Shown here: in pieces, positions 11,127 to 21,398 of the stretch
Layout of the letters: every line of letters begins with the position of its first letter
Position numbering within the stretch: the first letter of the stretch is position 1
Origin: Cymodocea nodosa
Lineage: Eukaryota > Streptophyta > Magnoliopsida > Alismatales > Cymodoceaceae
Length of the DNA stretch: 64,000 bases
Direction of reading: 5' to 3'
Assembly (NCBI GenBank): GCA_036874045.1
Contig: CM072345.1
Location: forward strand, 3,621,501-3,685,500
The notes under the pieces: generated by a model
Seen by the model: the letters and a program-made list of their open reading frames with translations, nothing else
What the model was told of the DNA's origin: nothing
The model's database searches: none
Program-made: the position numbers and the translations under genes

Positions 11127-12840
11127 TGTTAGGATCGGTAGACTCACTAGAGGGGGGGTGAATGGTGAAAGTGTGTAATTTTTAAGTTCCTTTGATTGTT
11201 GAAACAAATGATTCAGATAGAAGTGAAATGAGATGAATTTAAAAAATGCAAAGCAGTAAAGAAAGATAACACACAGCAAGTTTTAGGTGGTTCACCAACT
11301 TGGCTAGGCCACCCCCAAGATTCACTTGGGCTTCACTAAGTGTTTCAACACTTACACACTTGCTTTCAGGTCAAAGCAAGAACCAACAACATAGAAGTTT
11401 TCAGGTAAAAACTTCAGTAAACCAACCTCTAGAGTTTTCAGGTCAAAACTCAAACCAACAACTGAATGTAGCTTTCAGGTTGAAGCCACAAACCAACAAC
11501 TTGAATCTTTCAATCAGAGTTTGGCGCACAAAGCTTTTTCTGTAGTAAGTCTTTAAAGTATACTTCACTGTTTGCAGACTTGAGTGTATTTGAAATTGGG
11601 GTGTAGCTCAGTGTATAAATTATATCTGTTGTGTCTTTGTTCTTCTCTTAAACTCCTCATATATATGCTAAAGGCATAACGATCATATTTTTCTTTCAAC
11701 GGATGTATTCTGCTGTACTTGGTAAATAATCAGTCCTAAATATGGTAAGTTACCGTTCTGTTTGATATTCAGTAAATAACCTTCCGAAAATCTCAGGCTT
11801 TTGGATGGTTATAAAAATAACTTACCGAAAAGCATCCATAACTTGCCGATTCATCACTCATGTTCTGTTCTCTAAGTCACGTGAGGATTTTAAGTTGCTC
11901 ACGTGTAAAGTTGAATGTTCGGAGTCTTGTATTTAACTTATCGAAAGAGCTCCTGATTTTCGGATAGTTAACTACTGTAACTTACGGAACTTTCATTTAA
12001 GCCTCTGACAATTGTTCCTTCAAAACTACACGTGCATAAAAACATAACTTAAGTTTCGGATAGTTAAGCCATAACTCACCGAAAATCTCTTGAGATTTCG
12101 AATAGTTATCTTTCTAACTCTTCGAAAACTTAAATGATATTCTTTTTGGAATTCTACACATGACAATTTCAATAACTTAAGTTTCGGATAGTTAAATTGT
12201 AACTTACCGAAACTCTCTTTGAAATTTTGGATAGTTAACTAACTCTCCGATTTTTCTCTTTTAATCTTTCAACTACCGGCATCTCCATTTTGCACGTGCG
12301 TAATAAAATGACTTAAGTTCCGAAAAGTTATGCCTGTAACTTACCGAAAAACTCGAATAGTTATCTAACTCTCCGAAAAGAAAACTCGGATAGTTATCTA
12401 ACTCTTCGATAAGTCCTTTAAGCTTCCGTTCTATATTTCTGCATGTGATTTATTGAATGACTTAAGTTTCGGATAGTTAGCCTTTCTAACTTTCCGATTT
12501 TCCTTTTTCTTTCGGATAGTTAACTCCATAACTCTCTGATCATTCAACCAACTTAACTGTCTGATATAATAACTCTCCGAAGGCTTTGTAAAATTCGGAT
12601 ATTTATCCTTTTAACTGTTAGATAGTCTTGCTGCTATTTTATTCTTCGGATGCTTGAACCTGTAACTGTCTGATTTTACTGTAACTTGAAAGTATTATCA
12701 TCTAGAGCCTTCTCAATCTGTTTATTTGCTTGGAAATTGTTCTAACAACCTTCTGAACTAAAGCAGTGCAAACTTAACTGTGAAATACAATATGTTTCCT
12801 CACATAGGTTTTGCATTATCAAAATACTCGGGTTCTAACA
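11127..12840 (-). repeat. 3' LTR of element D
   Basis: On the plus strand it runs from TGTTAGGATCGGTAGACTC to GGTTCTAACA. It is near-identical to 17930-19644. A TATA-like run (CATATATATG on the minus strand) lies near 11660. U3 is 11800-12610, which is almost entirely motif array. Confidence 0.95.
11800..12610 (-). promoter_or_regulatory. U3 motif array of element D 3' LTR
   Basis: I count 20 exact TCG-N3-AGTTA motifs in about 810 bp (8 on the plus strand, 12 on the minus). They mostly alternate in facing pairs separated by a few bases, for example TCGGATAGTTA then TAACTTACCGA. ACTTAAGT precedes several copies, and CACGTG sites lie some 10-15 bases further out. Chance expectation is about 0.03. 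Confidence 0.8.
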
Positions 12841-13251
12841 ATCCCCCCCTTTTTGATAATGACAAAAACCTTTACATTTATTTACATGTATTTCACTCCC
12901 TAGTGTATTACTATACAATCAGTCACACAGAGAAAAATAAAACAGGAATTTATCAATACTATACTGATGAGAAGAGATTCCTCCCCTTGACTTTGAGCTA
13001 ACTTCTCCCCCTATCTGTGTGCTGAGTTTTTATTCTCTTTTAATGATTCTCTTTTAATGATTCCCTTTCAGTGCTTGCTGGAAATACTGTAAGTGACCAA
13101 ATTTTCAAATTCTTCTCCTCCTTTTTGTCATTATATAAAAAGGTGAGGACTGTAAAACTAAGTTTCTGTAAAACTGATATTGACTGTATCCTGCACAAGT
13201 AGGTTAGTAGCAAAAACAAGCTCCCATATGGTGAGCTTGATGAAAAAATAT
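12841..13251 (-). other. Polypurine tract and 3' untranslated region of element D
   Basis: The tract beside the LTR, AAAAAGGGGGGGAT on the minus strand, occupies 12841-12855. A second run, ACAAAAAGGAGGAGAAG on the minus strand, is at about 13110-13130, some 270 bp upstream. No coding frame of note is present. Confidence 0.75.
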
Positions 13252-14790
13252 TTAAAGATCTTGTAAAGAACATATTCCTAGATTTCGTCTAATATGATTA
13301 AAAGTTGATTCATTTAAAGGTTTGGTGAAAATATCTGCAAGTTGATTTTCTATTGGCACAAACTTAAGTGAAATGTTCCCTTTCTCCACATGATCTCTTA
13401 GAAAATGATGTCTGATCTCAATATGCTTGGCTCTGGAATGAAGTACTGTATTCTTAGATAGACTGATTGCACTATTGTTATCACAAAATATGATTTAATT
13501 CTGAATTTTTAGTCTGTAATCTGCTAGAGTTTGCTGCATCCAAAGGATTTGTGCACAACACAATCCAACTGCAATATACTCGGCTTCAGTAGTAGATAAA
13601 GCTATACAATTTTGTTTCCTACTGAACCATGAGATTAAAGAACATTCAAGTAGTTGACAAGTACCACTAGTGCTTTTTCTATCAGATCTATTGCTTGTAT
13701 AATCTGCATCACTATAACTTGTTAAAATCAAACTACTGTCAGCTGAGTAGAATAATCTGAAATCTTTTGTTCCTTGTAGATATCTGAAAATCCTTTTGAC
13801 TGATTTCAAATGTGATTTCTTTGGTGATGCTTGAAATCTAGCACATAAGCATACACTAAACATAATATCTGGCCTGCTAACTGAAAGGTATAATAGGGAT
13901 CCAATCATACCTCTATATTGCCTTTGATCCACTACAACAATTGAATCATCCATTTCTATTTTAATGCTTGAACTCATTGGAGTATTTGTGGATTTGATGT
14001 TTTCATAACCAAATTTCTTCAACATCTCTTTACAGTATTTTTCTTGATTGACAAAGATACCATTATGCATTTGATGAATCTGTAATCCCAAGAAAAACTT
14101 CAATTCTCCCATCATGCTCATTTCGAATTTATTTTTCATCAAATTCTGAAATTCATGACAGAGATCTTCTGAAGTGGCTCCAAAGACTATATCATCAACA
14201 TATATCTGAACAATCAACATGTGTACATCAAAAGTTTTGATAAACAAAGTGCTGTCCACTTTGCCTATAGAAAAATTGTTTTCAGTTAAATTTTTTTTCA
14301 AATTCTCATACCAAGCTCTAGGTGCCTGTTTCAAACCATATAGAGCCTTTCTCAGTTTGTAGACATGATCCGGCTTGAGTTCATCTTCAAATCTAGGAGG
14401 TTGTTTAACAAACACTTCTTCTTGAATTTCTCCGTTTAAGAAGGCACTTTTCACATCCATTTGAAATAATCTTATCTTCATACTGCTTGCAAAGGCAAGC
14501 AACATTCTAATAGCTTCAATCCTAGCTACAAGAGCAAAAGTTTCTTCATAGTCAATACCTTCTTGCTGATTGTAGCCTTGTGCAACTAATCGAGCTTTAT
14601 TTCTGAGAATGTTACCTTCTTCATCTAATTTGTTTTTGAAAATCCATTTAGTTCCAATGATGGATTTTCCTGCAGGTTTTTCTATTAGTTCCCACACATT
14701 GTTTTTCTAGAACTGATTTAATTCTTCCTACATAGCCATTATCCAGTAGGTATCCTTACAAGCTTCATCTACTGATTTTGGCTCTATTTC
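13252..14790 (-). pseudogene. Reverse transcriptase-RNase H region of element D
   Basis: The long open part (13495-14697) begins near NNVWELIEKPAGKSIIGTKW and includes [32 protein letters not shown] and an intact YVDD box at 14191-14202. RNase H motifs follow ([28 protein letters not shown]). A stop just after 13495 separates the last part, which can be followed to NLGICSLQDL and a TAA at 13252. Enzyme motifs are well kept; disabling changes are few in this part compared with gag. It would make cDNA from the element RNA. Confidence 0.92.
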
Positions 14791-15030
14791 TGACACAAAC
14801 GCACAAAAATTGCAGATATCTTGTGCTTTGCTTCTGGTTTGTACCCGTTTAGATATATTTCCAATAATTTGTTCCTCAGGATGATCAGATCTAAACTTCC
14901 AACTGTTATGATTCTGATATCTATGGTTGAGATTTTGGTCTAACCCTTGTGAATTGGTATTCTGCTTGCTTTTATCATCTTCAAAGTATTCATTTTCACT
15001 ATCATCATTAATCTTCAGCTTTTTGAAATT

Positions 15031-16329
15031 CTAGAACAGATCTTCATCAAACTGAACATTTATACTTTCCTCCACTCTTCTATCTTCAACAAAATATACT
15101 CTGTAAGCTTTGCTTCTCGAGGAGTAACCAACAAGTATGGTAAGCTTAGACTTAGCATCAAACTTGTCTTTAGCATTTCCTGTATTTAAGACAAAACATT
15201 TGCATCCAAATGTCTTAAAATAGCCAACATTTGGAGTTTTTTCGAACAAAATTTCAAAGGGTGTCTTATTCAATATGGATCTAATGTGAGTTCTGGTGGA
15301 AATGTGACAAGCTGTTCCTACAGCTTCTGCCCAGAGAAATTTAGGTTGATCCGTGGCATTTAACATAGTTCTAGCCATTTCTTGTAATATCCTATTTTTC
15401 CTTTCCACAACTCCATTTTGAGCAGGAGTTCTAGGACAAGAGAATTCATGCAAAATTCCAAATGAATTGCAGAGGTTTTCAAATTCATAGTTTTCAAATT
15501 CACCTCCATGATCACTTCTAATTTTCTTCACTGTTAATTCATTTTGATTCTGAACTCTTATGCAGAAATTCCTGAACTCATTGCAAGTTTCATTTTTATG
15601 TGTCAAAAATATCACCCAAGTTAATCTGGAGAAATAATCAACAATAACAAAGGTATATTTTCGACCCCCAAGACTTGATACTTGAGAAGGACCAAACAAA
15701 TCTAGATGTAGCAGTTCTAATGGCCTTTTGGTGGAAACAACACTTTTGCTGTGAAGAGCAGTTCTCTTCTGCTTCCTTAGCATACACTCACTACACACTC
15801 TATCCTTCTTAAAAGTGAGTTTAGACAGACCCCTAACAAGATCACCCGTGGATAGCTTTCTGATATTCTTCATACTGATGTGACCAAGTCTTCTAAGCCA
15901 CATCCAATCGTCTTCACCAGTTGCTACCAAATAGGAATTGCTTGCAGAATTTTCACATGGAAAGTTTAATGTATATATTGAGCAATTTCTAATACCAGTA
16001 AATTTTGTTTCATTTGAGGCAGGATCAATAATGTAGCAGTTTTCAGCATTAAAAGAAACAGTATAGCCTTTATCACATAATTGTCCTACACTTAACAAAT
16101 TTTGTTTTAATCCATTTACATGCAAGACATTCTCAATTATACCATTTTCAAATGTAATATTTCCTATTGCAGTTATTTTACACTTTTCATTATTTCCAAA
16201 CTTAACAGATCCTGAACTTAAGTTTTTAACTGAGTCAAGAAAGCTTTTCTTACCTGTCATATGCTTTGAGCATCCACTGTCCACAATCCATTTAGTTGAA
16301 TGTGCTTGAAACTCCTTGTCACCCTGCAA
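15031..16329 (-). pseudogene. Protease-integrase region of element D
   Basis: This is one uninterrupted frame of 432 codons. The aspartic protease site is WIVDSGCSKHMTG near its start. The pre-integrase zinc stretch includes LRRLGHIS and CSECMLRKQKR. The integrase core has LDLFGPSQV, VDYFSRLTW (first acidic residue), SDHGGEFEN (second) and NGVVERKNR (third). The C-terminal part has FGCKCFVLN and VGYSSRSKAYRVYF. The frame stops at 15031 before joining RT, and the stretch 14790-15030 holds the damaged linker. All three integrase acidic residues are visible. Confidence 0.92.
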
Positions 16330-16339
16330 ATTATACTGA

Positions 16340-17879
16340 AATTAAAGCTTTTGGTACCCACATCTTCTTGGGTCCAGTAGAGTTAGTTCTTAAAACATTA
16401 AATCTATTGCCTCTTGGCAGCCACATATGACCTAATCTTCGTTTGATGGCAAACACAGTGGTGCCATCACTATAAGATTGAATCACTCCACCACAATAAG
16501 GTATTTCCTATGGTGTAGCATACCCTAGGCCATATTTATTCCCATTTGATCGTTGAGATCCTATTATTTTATTTAATCCTTTTTGTCCTTGAGTAAATTT
16601 ACATATAGTATTTTTCAAATCTGATATAGTAGTTGATAGATTTTTATTTTCATCTTTTAATTCACAGTTATCACAACTATACTTATCTAAATTTGATTTT
16701 AGATTCATATTTTCAACTATAGTTGATTCTAATTTAGCAAATGAATTTTCTAAATAATGATTTAATCTTTTAATTTCTTTATTAAAATCTCTACACTTCA
16801 CATATAAATTATCTACAGTAGATAAAAGACTATTTATGTCTAGATCATCATACTCATTTTCTGAACTAGAGGAAGTAGAGCATACCACTTGTGCTGCAAA
16901 ACAAACATTTGCTGCAGCTTCTTCTTTAGAATCTGATGAACAACTTGAAGAGCTATTGTCATCCCACGTAGCTTTGAGAGCCATCTTCTTTTTGTCCTTC
17001 AATCTCTTCTTCTTATCTCCTTGATCCTCTTCTATCTGAAATGGACAGAAGGTCTGTATGTGCCCTTGCCTTTTACATTTGAAACATGTAGGAACAGTTC
17101 TTTTAGAGTAGCTGGGCTTATTCTTTTTCTTCATAAATTTTCTGAAATTTCTTGCCAGCAACATGATCTCATCATCATCTGAGCTTGGAACTTCTTCTGT
17201 AGATGGAAATGCTATTTCCTTTCTTTTTAGCTTTCTTTTCAACAGTTCCTTCTTGCTCTTTCCAATCCTTCATCTGAACTTCGTGGGCTAGAAGATTGCC
17301 CAACAATTCTTCAACTATATAGTTGTTAAGATCCTTGGAATCTTGAATAGATGTGGACTTCTGTTTCCACTCAACAGTTAAGCTCCATAGGATCTTCTGT
17401 ACCTATTCACGTGAAGAGAACTCCTTTCCCAAGCCTTTCAGACTATTAGTGATTTCAGTAAATCTAGAAAATATTTCAGTTATGTTTTCATTATCATTCA
17501 TTTTAAATAGTTCAAGTTTTCTTAAAAGAATACTGATTTTTGTATCCTTAACTTGGCTTGTACCTTCATGAGTAACTTGAAGGATTTTCCACGCCTCATG
17601 AGCAGATTTGCATGCAGATACTTTATTATATTGATCAGTAGTTAGTGCACAATAAATGGCATTCAACCCTCTAGCATCCAACTAGATGATTTTCTCATCC
17701 TCCTCAGACTAGTCCATAACATTACTGGTTGGAAGTGTAGTTCCAAGAACAACAATCTTCTAGAGTTTAACATCAGAACTCCTAAGGAAACACTCCATTC
17801 TATTCTTCCAATAGTTATAATTGGAGCCATCGAATAGGGGAGGTCTATGGATATTTTGTCCCTCAACAAATTGAGCCAT
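16340..17879 (-). pseudogene. Gag region of element D
   Basis: The start at 17879 gives MAQFVEGQNIHRPPLFDGS, identical to the start in element E. The zinc knuckle CFKCKRQGHIQTFC (17045-17086) is intact. It is followed by a Ser-rich stretch (SSSSCSSDSKEE) and a predicted coiled coil rich in Asn, Lys and Leu. Within the first 200 codons there are stops where E has Trp (two) and Gln (one), and a TAG near 17403 that is shared with E. A further break lies near 17242-17280. Together these end any intact Gag. Confidence 0.88.
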
Positions 17880-17929
17880 AAATCCAGATGGTTAAATCTT
17901 ATGAAGGATTAACCTTGCTTTGATCCAAT

Positions 17930-19644
17930 TGTTAGGATCGGTAGACTCACTAGAGGGGGGGTGAATGGTGAAAGTGTGTAATTTTTAAGTTCTTTTGATT
18001 GTTGAAACAAATGATTCAGATAGGAGTGAAATGAGATGAATTTAAACGAATGCAAAACAGTAAAGAAAGATAACACACAGTAAGTTATAGGTGATTCACC
18101 AACTTGGCTAGTCCACCCCCAAGATTCACTTGGGCTTCACTAAGTGTTTCAACACTTACACATTTGCTTTCAGGTCAAAGCAAGAACCAACAACATAGAA
18201 GTTTTTAGGTAAAAACTTCAGTAAACCAACCTCTAGAGTTTTCAGGTCAAAACTCAAACCAACAACTGAATGTAGCTTTTAGGTTGAAGCCACGAACCAA
18301 CAGCTTGAATCTTTCAATCAGAGTTTGGCGCATAGAGGTTTTTCTGCAGTAAGTCTTTAGAGTATACTTCACTGTTTGCAGACTTGAGTATATTTGAAAT
18401 TGGGGTGTAGCTCACTGTATAAATTATATCTATTGTGTCTTTGTTCTTCTCTTAAACTCCTCATATATATGCTAAAGGCATAACGATCATATTTTTCTTT
18501 CAACGGATGTATTCTGCTGTACTTGGTAAATAATCAGACCTAAATATGGTAAGTTACCGTTCTGTTTGATATTTAGTAAATAACCTTTCGAAAATCTCAG
18601 GCTTTCGGATGGTTATAAAAATAACTTACCGAAAAGCATCCATAACTTGCCGATTCATCACTCATGTTCTGTTCTCTAAGTCACGTGAGGATTTTAAGTT
18701 GCTCACGTGTAAAGTTGAATGTTCGAAGTCTTGTATTTAACTTACCAAAAGAGCTCTTGATTTTCGGATAGTTAACTACTGTAACTTACCGAACTTTCAT
18801 TTAAGCCTCTGATAGCTATTCCTTCAAAATTGCACATGCATAAAAACTTAACTTAAGTTTCGGATAGTTAAGCCATAACTCACCGAAAATCTCTTGAGAT
18901 TTTGGATAGTTATCTTTCTAACTCTCCGAAAACATAAATGATCTTCTTTCTGGAATTCTACACGTGGCAATTTCAATAACTTAAGTTTCGGATAGTTAAA
19001 CTGTAACTTACCGAAACTCTCTTTTAAATTTCGGATAGTTAACTAACTCTCCGATTTTTCTCTTTTAATCTTTCAACTACCGGCATCTCCATTTTGCACG
19101 TGCGTAATAAAATGACTTAAGTTCCGAAAAGTTATGCCTGTAACTTACCGAAAAACTCGAATAGTTATCTAACTCTCCGAAAAGAAAACTTGGATAGTTA
19201 TCTAACTCTCCGATAAGTCCTTTAAGCTTCCGTTCTATATTTCTACACGTGATTTATTGAATGACTTAAGTTTTGGATAGTTAGCCTTTCTAACTTTCCG
19301 ATTTTCCTTTTTCTTTCGGATAGTTAACTCCATAACTCTTTGATCATTCAACCAACTTAACTGTCTAATATAATAACTCTCCGAAGGCTTTGTAAAATTC
19401 AGATAGTTATCCTTCTAACTGTCCGATAGTCTTGCTAATGTTTTATTCTTCGGATGCTTGAACCTGTAACTGTTTGATTTTACTGTAACTTGAAAGTATT
19501 ATCATCTGGAGTCTTCTCAATTTGTTCGTCTGCTTGGAAATTGTTCTAACAGCCTTCTGAACTAAAGCAGTGCAGACTTAACTGTGAAATACAATATGTT
19601 TCCTCACATAGGTTTTGCATTATCAAAATACTCAGGTTCTAACA
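17930..19644 (-). repeat. 5' LTR of element D, with degraded primer-binding site
   Basis: It starts (minus strand) TGTTAGAACCTGAGTATT and ends GATCCTAACA at 17930. The adjacent binding site at about 17917-17928 reads TTGGATCAAAGC, one base deleted and one changed from the canonical site seen intact in E. The U3 array (about 18600-19400) has 18 exact TCG-N3-AGTTA motifs in facing pairs. Confidence 0.94.
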
Positions 19645-20557
19645 TAGACAACTCGTTAAGTTAGAGTTTTGTTTGTATAAAAGTCACGTGAGAACTCATT
19701 AAGTTAGAGGCTTAAAGGTTAAAATAGGTCACGTGATAACTCGTTAAGTTAGTGAGTAAAAGAAGAGACGAACTTGTTAAGTTAGTGTTATACATGTGGT
19801 GAAATTATAAGTTACGAATGTTGTATTGTATCACGTGAGGTGCACATGTTTAACTCGTTAAGTTAACATAACTAAATGCATTGAGTTGCTATATTGAACA
19901 CTAAGGCAACACGTTAGGTTAGCGTTATAAACTTAAGTTGTTATTTTTGCACGTGGTAAAATTCTTATTATAAAAACATTTGTTTATTACTGAATCGGTG
20001 AGTTAAAGTTTTTCGGAGACTTACAATCGTAACTATCCGAAAGGTAACTTAAGTCATGTTTTCAGGTCTTGACATGTGTCTCACTAGTTTTATAATATAA
20101 AGAGTTTTTCGGTGACTTACATCCATAACTATCCGAAACTTAAACTGTTTTCGGTGAGTTATCGTTTAACCTTCCGAAAGAAAGGTTAAGCTGATTCGTT
20201 GAGTTAGCATAACACCACAGACTTAGTTCGTTGAGTTAGCTACAGTACTTGTCACGTGAAATGGCACATGAGGAACTCGTTAAGTTAGAAATGTTAAGTT
20301 ATATATATATACTTGTGTTACTCGTTTAGTTAACATTAAAGTAACGACTTCTTATTACACTGATGAAAAATTTTTGGACGAGAAAGTTTATTTTGCAGGA
20401 AATTTTTCAGAGATCCAAGACTGATGATTAAAGGAAATTTGAAATATAAACGTGGGTTGGAACGTGTGTGTTTCGATGAAGGAAAAAGAAAAGACGTGGA
20501 GAAGTGGAAAACTGGTAGTGATTAAACGTGGAGGATATGCATGAAATGAAGATACAG

Positions 20558-20565
20558 TATAAAAG
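20558..20565 (+). promoter_or_regulatory. TATA box of element C 3' LTR
   Basis: TATAAAAG lies downstream of the U3 array (19650-20340) and just upstream of the CT- and GA-rich transcribed segment. It is conserved in position with A, B and the solo LTR. Confidence 0.7.
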
Positions 20566-21128
20566 ACATAGAGTTCTCATTGATCAAACCATCCTTGCAC
20601 ACAAAATGAAAAATCCTTTCAAGGATCAAACCATTCCTGCACACCAAAAGAAAAATCTTTTTTAGGAATCAAAAACACCTCTTCGGGCAAAATCTCTCAA
20701 GTGGAAGAAAATTCAGTGAAGCATAAAAAGGTAAGATTTTCGTCACTGAAGATTTGAAGTATCAAAAGAAAGCAAATTTGGTGAAGCATAAAAGGACAAG
20801 ATATTCGTCACTGAAGAATTACTGAAGAAGAAAGAAGAAGAAGAAGAAGAAAGATCTCAAACAGGGAGAAATGTTTTAAATTCCGTAAATTAGTTTTCTC
20901 TATTTGTAGTTATGAAATTATATAGATGAAACATGGTATCAAAATATAAATGCATCTACAATTCCTGAGGAGAATTGAATTGTATATTGTAATTGAAACC
21001 TTGAATAAAAATGATTTTATGAAAACAATATCTCGACTTGTTTTTGAGTTTTAAAGTTTCAATTATATTTCAAAAAATATTAAAAATACACAATTCACCC
21101 CCCTCTTGTGTAGCCATACGATCCTACA

Positions 21129-21398
21129 GTTGGTAACTTATATTACCTGATCTCAATCATGTAGTGTTCTGAGCTTTTGTCTCACCGCTAGTGGCTTTTG
21201 ACTCTCGTATGCGTCAGCCCTAGCTACACTCTTTATCCTTTCTAGGGGGAAGTGGGCAAGTGCCAGTTTCAGACATTAGGTCGTCCGGTTTGCCCGATCA
21301 TAAAATTACCTCAAAAAACAAGGAATGAATGAAAGAAAGGCCAGAAGAAGAGACAAGTGAAACTAAAAGACAGACTTGTGTGGGGTTACCAGAGGCTT
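21129..21398. other. Unassigned sequence right of element C
   Basis: No coding frame, LTR end or tRNA is seen. It is probably part of the gypsy 3' untranslated region that also holds the minisatellite, because Tat-type elements often carry tandem repeats between pol and the 3' LTR. Confidence 0.4.

Larger units (their letters stand above)
11127..19644 (-). mobile_element. Element D: complete SIRE-type copia element, family 2
   Basis: Two LTRs of 1714 and 1715 bp flank gag-pol on the minus strand. The 5-bp target duplication TAGAC is present on both sides (11122-11126 and 19645-19649), and removing D restores the LTR of element C. Over the first 215 or so aligned LTR bases I count about nine differences (roughly 4%), so the insertion is not recent. 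There is no room for ORF3: only about 400 bp separate the pol stop from the 3' LTR. Confidence 0.96.
7732..21128 (+). mobile_element. Element C: 3' part of a family-1 SIRE-type copia element, interrupted by element D
   Basis: What remains is the end of the pol-ORF3 spacer, ORF3, a polypurine tract and the 3' LTR on the plus strand. It aligns with the minus-strand copy in B (52161-55080). The 5' half is lost at 7732, where element A's LTR begins. Element D sits inside the 3' LTR at 11127-19644. The right end is the canonical CA at 21128. Confidence 0.9.
10850..21128 (+). repeat. 3' LTR of element C (family 1), split by element D
   Basis: The LTR consists of 10850-11126 and 19645-21128, starting TGTTGAG and ending ATCCTACA. 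Without D it is about 1.76 kb, roughly 0.2 kb longer than A's LTR. The extra length is a block at about 19995-20190 that carries family-2-type motifs (TCGGTGAGTTA, TAACTATCCGA) in an LTR otherwise using TCGTTAAGTTA. I count 11 exact TCG-N3-AGTTA motifs. The TATA box is at 20558-20565. Confidence 0.9.

Noticed and set aside
12780..13001. 73-codon plus-strand frame across D's LTR end
   Set aside because: It crosses the LTR-polypurine boundary on the antisense strand and lacks any motif.
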